Below are positions 42,941-50,978 of a stretch of DNA of 64,000 nucleotides, one piece after another. This stretch comes from Mycobacterium sp. EPa45. Lineage in GTDB: Bacteria > Actinomycetota > Actinomycetes > Mycobacteriales > Mycobacteriaceae. The stretch is from positions 3,534,001-3,598,000 of the forward strand of contig NZ_CP011773.1 in the NCBI RefSeq assembly GCF_001021385.1. Reading direction: 5' to 3'. Numbering within the stretch: position 1 is the stretch's first letter; each line of letters opens with the position of its first letter. The position numbers were made by a program, and so were the translations under genes. Below the pieces are notes generated by a model. The model searched no databases, was not told the DNA's origin, and saw only the letters and a list, made by a program, of their open reading frames with translations.

Positions 42941-43947
42941 TGCGCTGCCTCCCACTGCGTGCGCAGCTCGGCCAATCCGGCCTCGGTGGGCCGGCCCAGC
43001 GCCCGGACCCTGGCGATTCCGCCGTCCGGATAAGCCTGGACCCGAATGGCGGTGATCGCAGCGGCGTCGACCACGAACACCTGCCGCGCGTCCGCGAGCA
43101 GCCGGGTGCGGGGCAGCACGATCTCGTCGAAGGGCAGCGCCCACCACGGCCGTCGCGCATCGGGCTGCTCCCGGGTGCCGTACACGCACACCTCGCGGGA
43201 GGCATTGAACACGAAGTACGACGTGTCGATTTCGACCCTCTCCAGGTCGGTTGGCACCAGGAACGAGATCGTCACCGCGTCGTGGGTGTCCGGGCCGATG
43301 TCGCGGCGGCGCCGGGCTTCCCAGCCGGAACCCATGTTCTGTGGCCGGTCGGCGGCGATGATCGCCCGCGCGTCGGAGTAAAACGTGTCGCTGCAGTGCT
43401 CGACGCGTCCGCCCTGCTCGGCGCACGACACCTCGACAGTCACCCCGGACCACAGCGCGGGGTCCGGAACCGGATCGCCGTACGCCCGCAGTCTGGCGAC
43501 CCCGCCGTCAGAGGCGATCACCAGCTTGAGATGGGTGTAGCAGCGCCGGTCGTCGACCGCGATCGGGTTGTGCCCGTCCGCTTTCAGCACCGTCGGGGGC
43601 GCCAGCCGCCGCCAGTTCACATCTCCATCGCACGGGTCCTGATCGGGCCTCAGAGTCGCCGCGTAGACGGTGGCGCCGGTCGGATGATTTCCGGTGAAGA
43701 AGCGGGTGTCGACGTCGACGGTGCGCAGGCGCCCCGGCACCCCGAGCCGGACGATTGCCCAGTCGGGTGCTGTCGCATGCCTGCGGGTCTCCCAGCCGTC
43801 GACCACTTCGCCGCGCAGGTCGAAAGTCCCTGGCACGAACGCGGGTTCGACCGGGTCGATCAGTCGCTCCTTGAAGCCGAACGATTCGTCGCTGGCCGCT
43901 ACGACGCTGCCACCGACAGCCCTGGAGGCCAGGTCCAGTCCGGTCAT
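42937..43947 (-). CDS. alc: Allantoicase
   Basis: A 336-residue allantoicase, hydrolysing allantoate to ureidoglycolate and urea. It has two homologous jelly-roll repeats, each with DWAIVRLG-like or HDAVTISF-like strands and DVDTRFFTGNHP / EIDTSYFVFNAS phrases; PDAMINDWE-type N-terminal regions are represented by GEVVDGWETRRHATAPDWAIVRLG. ATG 43947. It overlaps both neighbours by 4 nt. No ureidoglycolate lyase lies in this window, so further breakdown needs a gene elsewhere or one of the unassigned operon proteins. Confidence 0.93.
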   Translation of the reverse strand: MTGLDLASRAVGGSVVAASDESFGFKERLIDPVEPAFVPGTFDLRGEVVDGWETRRHATAPDWAIVRLGVPGRLRTVDVDTRFFTGNHPTGATVYAATLRPDQDPCDGDVNWRRLAPPTVLKADGHNPIAVDDRRCYTHLKLVIASDGGVARLRAYGDPVPDPALWSGVTVEVSCAEQGGRVEHCSDTFYSDARAIIAADRPQNMGSGWEARRRRDIGPDTHDAVTISFLVPTDLERVEIDTSYFVFNASREVCVYGTREQPDARRPWWALPFDEIVLPRTRLLADARQVFVVDAAAITAIRVQAYPDGGIARVRALGRPTEAGLAELRTQWEAAQ

Positions 43948-44690
43948 GAGCCCAGCGCCTGTGACAGCGGCCAGTGCGTGCGCGGATTGTCCGGTCCGGC
44001 GGCGTACACCCCGCCCTTACTGGTCGACAGGCCTAGCCCGACCAGCATCTGCGCCAGCCCTACCGCGGCGGCCACCCCGTCGACGGCGGGCACCCCGAGT
44101 TTCTCAGTGATCGCGGCGGTCACACCCGCCATTCCCGCGCAGCCCAGGCAGATCACGTCGGCGCCATCCTGCGTCACGGCCCGTTCGGCTTCCGCAACGA
44201 TCGCGGCGACCGCGCCGGACGGATCGGCGTCGACCTCCGCTGTCCCGAGTCCGCACGCCCGCACCGACACACAGTGCGCGGCCACACCCGCCAGCAGGAG
44301 CCGGTCCTCGATCGGAGCGATCGAGCGGGCCAGGGTGGTGATCACCGAAAACCGCCGGCCGATCAGATGCGCGACGTGGACCGCGGATTCAGCGATGTCG
44401 AGCACCGGAACGTCGAGCATCTCCTGCAGTGCATCCTTGCCGTGCTCGCCGAATCCCGCCAAGACCACCGCGTCGGCGTCGAAGGTTCCCGCGGCCAGTT
44501 GGGTGGCGACGACATCCATCACCCCAACGGCGGACAGGTAGCTTTCCGCCGCGGAGTCGATCGCGTCCGCGCCGAAACTGGGCTGTGCTGAGACGATTTC
44601 GGTGCGCGGAGCGGCGGCAGCCCGGGCCGCGGCTTCGATCTCGGCGGTCATCGTGGCCGACGTATTGGGGTTGAGCACCAGTATCTTCAC
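43944..44690 (-). CDS. Allantoin/hydantoin racemase (Asp/Glu racemase family)
   Basis: A 248-residue Asp/Glu racemase-fold protein. The start ILVLNPNTSATMT is the hydantoin-racemase signature. The two catalytic Cys are expected in the half-sites; the second is in VICLGCAGMAG, but the first half reads VVLAGFGEHGKDAL, with no Cys in the usual position (AGFG). The family enzymes racemise allantoin or 5-substituted hydantoins so that stereoselective allantoinase can use both isomers. The missing first Cys leaves racemase activity uncertain. GTG start, 4-nt overlaps on both sides. Confidence 0.85.
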   Translation of the reverse strand: MKILVLNPNTSATMTAEIEAAARAAAAPRTEIVSAQPSFGADAIDSAAESYLSAVGVMDVVATQLAAGTFDADAVVLAGFGEHGKDALQEMLDVPVLDIAESAVHVAHLIGRRFSVITTLARSIAPIEDRLLLAGVAAHCVSVRACGLGTAEVDADPSGAVAAIVAEAERAVTQDGADVICLGCAGMAGVTAAITEKLGVPAVDGVAAAVGLAQMLVGLGLSTSKGGVYAAGPDNPRTHWPLSQALGS

Positions 44691-46033
44691 GCCGGCTCCC
44701 GGATTCCGGCACGAAGCAATTCACCGCGGCTGTCCTCGCCGACCACCTGTCCGCCCCGCCACATCTGCCGTACCGCTCCGGTCAGTGCCACGCCCTCATA
44801 GGGGGTCACCGAATGTCGGTGCCTTAGTTCGGCGCCCCGCACCACCCACGAAACAGCCGGGTCGAACACGCAGAAGTCGGCGCGATTCCCGGGGGCGATC
44901 ACACCGCGGTCGGCGAGTCCGGCCAGCTCGGCGGGGGCCTGCGCCATCCACCGGCACACCTCGGGCAAGCCGAATCCCGCCCGGGCGGCTTGAGTCCACA
45001 GCGCGGGCAGTGCGATCTGCAAAGAGCTGATCCCGCCGAACGCGCGGCCGAAGTCTCCGCCGATCAGGTCCTTCTGCTCTGGAGCGCACGGCGAGTGGTC
45101 GGAGACCACCATGTCCAGCGTGCCATCGGCCAGCGCGGCCCACAGCAGGTCGCGGTTGCCCTCGCCGCGGATGGGTGGGCATGCCGCGAACATCGTTGCG
45201 CCATCGGCGATGTCTTCAGCGGCGAACGTCAGGTAATGCGGGCAGGTTTCGGCGGTCACCGGCAGGCCTGCCGACTTGGCGCCGGCGATCATCGGCAACA
45301 CCTCAGCACTGGAGACGTGCACGATGTGGGCGCGGGCGCCGGTGTCGGCGACCGCGTCGAGCACGATGCGCACCGCATCCTGCTCGACCGCGTCCGGGCG
45401 TGAGCGCAGGAAATCACCGTAGGTCCGACCGGTCGGCGAGGGGCAGCCGGCCAGAACCCGCGCGCTTTCCGCATGAACCAGCAGCACCGAATCAAGTTCT
45501 GCCACAATGGCCATCGCCGCGTGGAACTGATCAGGATCGAGCGGCGGGAAATCGGCGTTCCCCGATTCGGACAGAAAGCACTTGAACCCGAGCACTCCCG
45601 CAGCGGCCAGCTCCCCGAAGGTCTCGAGATTGCCGGGCACGATGCCGCCCCAGAACCCGGTGTCCACCCGGCAGGCACCGTCGGCCGCGGAACGCTTGAC
45701 GCCTAAAGCCGCCACCGTGGTGGTCACCGGGTCGCTGTCCAGCGGCATGTCCACCACCGTGGTGATGCCACCGGCCAGCGCAGCGGCGGTGGCCGATGCG
45801 AATCCCTCCCAATCGGTGCCGGGCTCGTTGATATGGACATGGGTGTCCACCAGGCCCGGAAGCAACACCACCTCCGGGTCGAGCACCGTCTGGTCGCAGG
45901 CGCCCAACTCGGCGTCGAAGGAATCGACGACCCGAATCACGCCGTCCGCCACCCCGATCGCGAGCGGGCGCACCGCACCGTCGACCACAGCACGCGGTGC
46001 GCGAATGACGTGCTCGACGGCGGCCACGCTCAC
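44687..46033 (-). CDS. allB: Allantoinase
   Basis: A 448-residue amidohydrolase opening allantoin to allantoate. Metal ligands are visible: His65 and His67 (VDTHVHI), carbamylated Lys151 (LGFKCFLSES), further His in LLVHAES and HIVHVSS, and Asp in VVSDHSPC. VHINEPGTDWEGF is typical of the AllB subgroup. I choose GTG 46033, which overlaps the upstream stop by the same GTGA arrangement used throughout this operon; GTG 46027 is an alternative. Confidence 0.94.
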   Translation of the reverse strand: MSVAAVEHVIRAPRAVVDGAVRPLAIGVADGVIRVVDSFDAELGACDQTVLDPEVVLLPGLVDTHVHINEPGTDWEGFASATAAALAGGITTVVDMPLDSDPVTTTVAALGVKRSAADGACRVDTGFWGGIVPGNLETFGELAAAGVLGFKCFLSESGNADFPPLDPDQFHAAMAIVAELDSVLLVHAESARVLAGCPSPTGRTYGDFLRSRPDAVEQDAVRIVLDAVADTGARAHIVHVSSAEVLPMIAGAKSAGLPVTAETCPHYLTFAAEDIADGATMFAACPPIRGEGNRDLLWAALADGTLDMVVSDHSPCAPEQKDLIGGDFGRAFGGISSLQIALPALWTQAARAGFGLPEVCRWMAQAPAELAGLADRGVIAPGNRADFCVFDPAVSWVVRGAELRHRHSVTPYEGVALTGAVRQMWRGGQVVGEDSRGELLRAGIREPA

Positions 46034-46863
46034 GGCGGCGTCACCGGGCCGAACCGCTGCGCGAATCGCTCGGTCAGCTCCGGCCACACATGCGGGTCGT
46101 GGCCGGGCACCAGCTCGTACCCCTTCTCGGAGGCCAGGCGTTTCAGCCGGCGGATCGGTTCCACGGTTTCGGCCGGGTCGACGTCGATGAAGCCACCGAT
46201 CGGCAACTCCTGCTCGATGTTCTCCGTGAGGTCCGCGGCGTCGAACGCGAACACGAATCCACCGCCACCCACCGCATCGTCGAGATCGACGACGAAGCTC
46301 TGGTGCCCCGGTGTGTGCCCATAGGTGGGGACCGCGGTGATTCCGGGCGCGATCTCGGCTTCACCGTCGGCCAGCACCCAGTCGATGCGAGGATCGTCGA
46401 AGTCGATGCGGGCGATCGCATGGCGTTCGGGCTCAGGATGATTCGAAAGCCCGTACTCCACCTCGCGGCGCTGCGCATGCACCGGCACCTTGCCGGCGAA
46501 CAGCTTCACGCCGCCGGCATGGTCGTGGTGCAGGTGCGACAGCGCCACGAGGTGGATGTCGTCGACGTCGATGCCGATGTCGTGCAACGACTCCTCGATC
46601 GGCTCCCCCGGCCCTGGGAGGACCGGGATGTACTCGACGGTCGGATAGAACCGTCGGTACAGCGCAGGATCCCGGATCAACGCGGTGTTGAAGCCGGTGT
46701 CGAGCAGCACCCAGCCACCGTCGGTCTGCAGCAGCACGCCGGGCACCGGCTCGCGCAATCGCAGCTTCCGCGGCGCGCCGTACACCGACACCGCCTTGGG
46801 TAGCTCCTCCCAACCCAGCGTCAGCAGAACGATCCGCCGAACCTTGCCGTCTCCCAGGGCCAC
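46030..46863 (-). CDS. MBL-fold lactonase-like hydrolase (AHL-lactonase family)
   Basis: A 277-residue metallo-beta-lactamase-fold protein related to AttM/AiiA N-acyl-homoserine lactonases. The dinuclear metal motif is SHLHHDHAGG (His110, His112, Asp114, His115), with later ligands in YGHTPGHQ and an Asp/His region near the C-terminus (PGHDPH). The start is GTG 46863, 5 nt after the transporter stop. Quorum quenching would be odd here; a lactone or cyclic-amide intermediate of ureide metabolism is a more likely substrate (inference). Confidence 0.85.
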   Translation of the reverse strand: MALGDGKVRRIVLLTLGWEELPKAVSVYGAPRKLRLREPVPGVLLQTDGGWVLLDTGFNTALIRDPALYRRFYPTVEYIPVLPGPGEPIEESLHDIGIDVDDIHLVALSHLHHDHAGGVKLFAGKVPVHAQRREVEYGLSNHPEPERHAIARIDFDDPRIDWVLADGEAEIAPGITAVPTYGHTPGHQSFVVDLDDAVGGGGFVFAFDAADLTENIEQELPIGGFIDVDPAETVEPIRRLKRLASEKGYELVPGHDPHVWPELTERFAQRFGPVTPP

Positions 46864-46868
46864 TGGCG

Positions 46869-48449
46869 TCAGCCCGCCGACAGCGCCGCCAGACGCAGCG
46901 TGTTCGGGTCGGTCACCACATGGGCCTGCTCGACGCCCTTGAGCCACGGCTGGGCCACCATGAAATCGTTGACATCGGCGACGTTCAGCCAGCAACCCGT
47001 CTTCACCGCTTCCTCTCCGGCCGTGGAGAAGTCCGCGGCCGAGCCGGTCGGCAGGCCCTTGGCCAGCGCCTCGGCGATGGGCGGTGCCGAGCACCCGAAG
47101 AAGTTCAGGCCGCCGTCGGCATCCCAGGAGATGTGGCCCCAGGTGTAGGGCGACGGCGCGTCCGGCCAACCGAGGTAGGTCATGATCTCCGGTGCCGCCT
47201 GTCCGTCGCCGCCGACCCAGCCATAGATCTCCGACGTCGGATACGCCTGGACCTTGGCAGTCAGCCCGGCGGCTGCCAGCTGCGTCTGAATCAGGTTGCT
47301 GATCAACTGATTGTCGGGATTGGACGAGTCATAGCCGATGGTGACGGCCTTCTGGTCGGCGGGCAGGCCCGACGCGACCTGAGTCAGCACGGACGGATCA
47401 TGGGTCACCGACTGCTTGCCGTACTCGGCGGCCATCACGTTCGGCGGGTAGATCTGCTCGGCCTTCTTGCCGCGACCGAAGTAGGTCTGCTTGACCAGCT
47501 CGTCGACGTCGATGGCCTGCATCACGGCATTGCGGTTCCTGGCGTCGGTCATCATGCCTTTTTTGGGATTGATGTACACGAAGTTCGACATCATGGTCGG
47601 TAGCGAATAGTTCGCGAACGACTTGTTGTCCAGGTAGGACTGCACCGCAGACGACGGGAGGTCATGCAGTATCGCCGCGAGCTGGCCGTTGTTGAACTGC
47701 AGCTGCTGTGCCGAGACATCGGTGATGACCGGCAGCTCCACCTTCTCGAAGTACGGCTTCGTGCCCCAGTAGTCCGGGTAGGCGGTCAGTTGGTACTTCG
47801 AGCCGACCTCGGCGGCGGTCAGCGTGTAGGGGCCGGTGCCCAAGTCGTGGGTGGTGAGATACCCCTGTGCGTGGTCGCTGCCCGCGTTCTTCTGCAGGCC
47901 CTCCGGGCTGAGCATGCGCGGTCCGTACGGGCACGCCAGGTAGTCCAGGAACGCCGAGTTGGGTGCCTTCAGCGTGACGGTGACGTCGTAATCGCCTTGA
48001 GTGGCAACCGACTCGATGTCGGAGACCATGTACGCGGGTCCCTGGTTCACCGCTGCGCGCCTGTCGAAGGAGGCCTTGACGGCGGCGGACGTGAACGGGG
48101 TGCCGTCGTGGAACTTCACGCCCTGACGCAGCTTGAACGTGAAGACCTTGTTGTCGGGCGAGGCCGTCCACTCGGTGGCCAGCAGCGGCTGCAACTCGGG
48201 CTTGTCGGTGCCGCCCTTGTATTGCAGCAGACCCTCATACGTATTGGTGGTCAGCAGCAGGCCCTGGCCGGCGTAGTAGATGTCGGGGTCCGGTGGCTGG
48301 CCCGGATCCTGCAGGAACGACAGCTTCAGCACCTTGTCGGTCGGCGCCGCGTTGGGAGTGCTGCCGCCGCCCGAATTCGACCCGCCGCAGGCGGTCAGGG
48401 TCAGTGCGGCTGTCGCGCCAATCGCGAGCAGCGTGGTCAGTTTCTTCAT
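46869..48449 (-). CDS. Peptide/nickel-type ABC transporter substrate-binding lipoprotein
   Basis: A 526-residue solute-binding protein of the DppA/OppA family (SBP_bac_5). It has a lipoprotein signal peptide with lipobox LTAC, Cys21. Conserved blocks include LLATEWTASPDNKVFTFKLRQGVKFHDGTPF and GTGPYTLT. It begins at ATG 48449, coupled by 4 nt to the isochorismatase gene. The surrounding genes suggest allantoin, hydantoin or a related ureide or short peptide as ligand rather than long peptides (inference). Confidence 0.92.
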   Translation of the reverse strand: MKKLTTLLAIGATAALTLTACGGSNSGGGSTPNAAPTDKVLKLSFLQDPGQPPDPDIYYAGQGLLLTTNTYEGLLQYKGGTDKPELQPLLATEWTASPDNKVFTFKLRQGVKFHDGTPFTSAAVKASFDRRAAVNQGPAYMVSDIESVATQGDYDVTVTLKAPNSAFLDYLACPYGPRMLSPEGLQKNAGSDHAQGYLTTHDLGTGPYTLTAAEVGSKYQLTAYPDYWGTKPYFEKVELPVITDVSAQQLQFNNGQLAAILHDLPSSAVQSYLDNKSFANYSLPTMMSNFVYINPKKGMMTDARNRNAVMQAIDVDELVKQTYFGRGKKAEQIYPPNVMAAEYGKQSVTHDPSVLTQVASGLPADQKAVTIGYDSSNPDNQLISNLIQTQLAAAGLTAKVQAYPTSEIYGWVGGDGQAAPEIMTYLGWPDAPSPYTWGHISWDADGGLNFFGCSAPPIAEALAKGLPTGSAADFSTAGEEAVKTGCWLNVADVNDFMVAQPWLKGVEQAHVVTDPNTLRLAALSAG

Positions 48450-49087
48450 CGAGCAGCTCCTTCCAGGACGGGTGCCCCGAGTTCCTCGAAGGCGGCGATG
48501 ATTTCGGCTCCGGTGCGCGTTGCACCGGCTTGCAGGTATTCCATGGCGTCCAGTGCGGCCTCGTGCCGGTACACCGACGAACCGCCGACGCAGTCGGTCA
48601 CCACCCGGACGTAGAAGTCCCGCTGATGGGCATCGGCGAACGTATAGTGCACGCACACGTCGGTCAGGCCGCCGATCAGAATCAGCGTGTCGGCCTTCAG
48701 CCCGGAGAGCACGATCTCGAATTCTGTTCCGATGAAACCGGAGTAGCGGCGTTTGACGATATGGAACTCGTGGTTGGGGCCGTCCAGATCGGGCAACAGC
48801 CTCGGGTGCAGGGGCGTGCCCGCCCTGCCTTCGACGCAGTGCTCACCCTCGTTGCCGTCGAGCTCGCGGCCGAAGTCGACGCCGCTGGGCCGGTGCACTT
48901 CCTGGAAGAACACGATGGGGATCCCCGAAGCACGCGCGGCGGCGATCAACCGTTCGGCCAGCTCGATCCGGTCGTCGTAGCCGGGCATGTGTTCGATGCC
49001 CACCTCGGCGGCGGGCATGTCGCCGCTTTCCTGCATGTCGACGACGACCAGGACGGGATTGCCCACGATCAGTGGCTGTTTCGGCAC
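48446..49087 (-). CDS. Isochorismatase-fold cysteine hydrolase
   Basis: A 213-residue isochorismatase-like amidohydrolase. The catalytic triad Asp17 (VLVVVDMQ), Lys112 (HIVKRRYSGF) and Cys145 (GLTDVCVHYT) is intact. The family includes ureidoacrylate, N-carbamoyl and biuret amidohydrolases, so it could cleave a ureido or carbamoyl bond. Its ATG at 49087 lies 5 nt after the upstream permease stop. Position inside the transporter genes is unusual and suggests it acts on the imported molecule. Confidence 0.9.
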   Translation of the reverse strand: MPKQPLIVGNPVLVVVDMQESGDMPAAEVGIEHMPGYDDRIELAERLIAAARASGIPIVFFQEVHRPSGVDFGRELDGNEGEHCVEGRAGTPLHPRLLPDLDGPNHEFHIVKRRYSGFIGTEFEIVLSGLKADTLILIGGLTDVCVHYTFADAHQRDFYVRVVTDCVGGSSVYRHEAALDAMEYLQAGATRTGAEIIAAFEELGAPVLEGAAR

Positions 49088-49092
49088 CTAAC

Positions 49093-50097
49093 TTATCCTC
49101 CTGTGACTGCGATGCGGGGGTCTGCGGCGGCCTGAAGAAGATCCACGACCGTGTTGATGAAGACGTAGAGTGCACCGAGCATCAGCGTCACGCCGGCGAT
49201 CGCCGGGAAGTCGGCGACCGGAATGCTCTGCGCGATGTACTGACCGATGCCCGGCCAGCCGAAGACCTGCTCGATCACCAGCACGCCGGCAAACATCAGC
49301 CCGACCTGAAGTCCGGTCATCGACAAGGCCGAACCCACACAGTTGCGGAGCACGTGTCCGGCCACAATTCGGGTCTCCGACAGTCCTTTTGCCCGCGCGG
49401 TCCGCACGTAGTCGCTGTCCATGTCGGTCAGCAGGCTCGAGCGCAGCACCCGTCCGATCGCCACCGCCGGTCCCAGGGCGAGAACCAGTGCCGGCAGGAT
49501 CAGGTGGTGCAGCGCGTCAGTGACGACGTCGAAGCGCCCGCTGATCAACCCGTCGACGGTCAGCAGTCCGGTGGGTCCGGTCGGCGGGTTGCCGATCGCG
49601 GTGCGGCCGTTGGCCGGTACCCATCCCAGATGCTGATAGAAGACGATCAGCCCGAGAATCCCGAGGAGGAACATCGGCGCCGATGCGCCGGTGAACAGCA
49701 CCCCACGCAGCACCGCTGAACCACGCCACTTCAATGTCGTGCTGAAGGCCAGCAAGACCGCCAGCACCAAAGCGATGCCGATGCCGTAGATCGCCAGTTC
49801 GAGGGTCGCCGGAAAGAAGCTGCCGAGATCGGATGCGACGGCGTGCCGGGTTCGGTACGACGTTCCGAGGTCGCCCTGCACGGCCCCGGTCAGGTAGTGC
49901 CAGAACTGGGTGACGATCGGGTCGTTGAGGCCAAGTGCTTCCCGGCGCGCGGCCACCGCCGAGGCCGAGGCCTGCGCGCCCATCTGCGCCTTGACCGGAT
50001 CCAGCGGCGAAATGTGTTGCAGCACAAACATCACTGCAGTCAGCGCGACCAGGATCACCAGCGTGGCCGCCAGCCGCGAGGCGATGAACGTCTTCAA
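49093..50097 (-). CDS. ABC transporter permease (DppB/OppB type)
   Basis: A 334-residue permease with six transmembrane helices (first at about 8-28). The EAA-type loop is VIAGHVLRNCVGSALSMTG near residue 225. The N-terminal block MKTFIASRLAATLVILVALTAVMFVLQ is typical of the OppB subgroup. It pairs with the permease 11 nt upstream to form the membrane channel of the importer. Confidence 0.93.
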   Translation of the reverse strand: MKTFIASRLAATLVILVALTAVMFVLQHISPLDPVKAQMGAQASASAVAARREALGLNDPIVTQFWHYLTGAVQGDLGTSYRTRHAVASDLGSFFPATLELAIYGIGIALVLAVLLAFSTTLKWRGSAVLRGVLFTGASAPMFLLGILGLIVFYQHLGWVPANGRTAIGNPPTGPTGLLTVDGLISGRFDVVTDALHHLILPALVLALGPAVAIGRVLRSSLLTDMDSDYVRTARAKGLSETRIVAGHVLRNCVGSALSMTGLQVGLMFAGVLVIEQVFGWPGIGQYIAQSIPVADFPAIAGVTLMLGALYVFINTVVDLLQAAADPRIAVTGG

Positions 50098-50108
50098 CTG
50101 CGGGCCTC

Positions 50109-50978
50109 CTAGCTTGTCTTCATCAGGTTGCGCAGGCTGTCACCGGCGATGTTGCCGATCACAGCCAGGACCAGGACGCCCAGACCGGGCATCACCGGAA
50201 CCCACCACTGCTGCAGGAAGTAGCTCAGGTTGCGGGCGGCGTCAGCACCCAGCTCCGGGGCCGGGGCGGACTGCCCGAGCCCCAGGAACGACAGCGCCGC
50301 CAGGGTCAGGATCAGCGTGCCGAGGTCGAGGCTCGCGGCCACCAGTGCGTTGGGCACCGCGCCGGGCAACAGGTGGCGTACCGCGACCCGGATGGGTCCG
50401 ACGCCGGCCAGCCGTGCGGCCTCGACGTGCGGTCGGGCGGCCAGCCGGGCGATCTCACCACGAATCAGCCTGGCGTAGAAGGGCCACCAGACGATCGACA
50501 CCGCGATCAGGGTGTGGACGAAGCCGGGTCCGAGCGCGGCGACCACGGCGATCGCGAGAACCGGTGCGGGCAGCGACAGGAAGCCGTCGGTGATGCGCAT
50601 CAACGTCGCGTCGACCCACCCGCCGACCGCCCCGGCGATCAGCCCGACGAGGCCTCCGATGAGCAGCCCGACCCCGACCACCACCAGCGCGGCGAACCAG
50701 CTCGATCGCACGCCGAAGAGCACCCGGCTCAGGATGTCGCGGCCGACACTGTCGGTGCCGAGCAGGAACCCGTTCTTGCCGGGCGCCTGCAGCGGCATGC
50801 CGACCGGGACGAGCGGGTCGTGCGGGGCCAGCAGCGGTACGGCGACGGCGATCACGGTCACCACCAGGATCAGCGATACGCCAAGCCAATTCAGCATCAG
50901 AGCACGGTCTCCCGGCAGAGCCGCCATCCGCTTCTCGCGGCTGCGCAGGAGCGCGGGGGCGGGTATCGCGATGGCCAT
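50109..50978 (-). CDS. ABC transporter permease (DppC/OppC type)
   Basis: A 289-residue permease. An N-terminal membrane helix (about 28-50) precedes the OppC-type domain with GTDSVGRDILSRVLFG, a signature of this subgroup, and the EAA loop EAARLAGVGPIRVAVRHLLPG. It begins at ATG 50978, which shares one base with the ATPase stop (TGATG). It is the partner of the DppB-like permease. Confidence 0.93.
   Translation of the reverse strand: MAIAIPAPALLRSREKRMAALPGDRALMLNWLGVSLILVVTVIAVAVPLLAPHDPLVPVGMPLQAPGKNGFLLGTDSVGRDILSRVLFGVRSSWFAALVVVGVGLLIGGLVGLIAGAVGGWVDATLMRITDGFLSLPAPVLAIAVVAALGPGFVHTLIAVSIVWWPFYARLIRGEIARLAARPHVEAARLAGVGPIRVAVRHLLPGAVPNALVAASLDLGTLILTLAALSFLGLGQSAPAPELGADAARNLSYFLQQWWVPVMPGLGVLVLAVIGNIAGDSLRNLMKTS

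Noticed and set aside
46030..46863. Evidence for quorum quenching from the lactonase-like gene
   Set aside because: No LuxI/LuxR-type signalling gene nearby and the operon context points to ureide metabolism instead.
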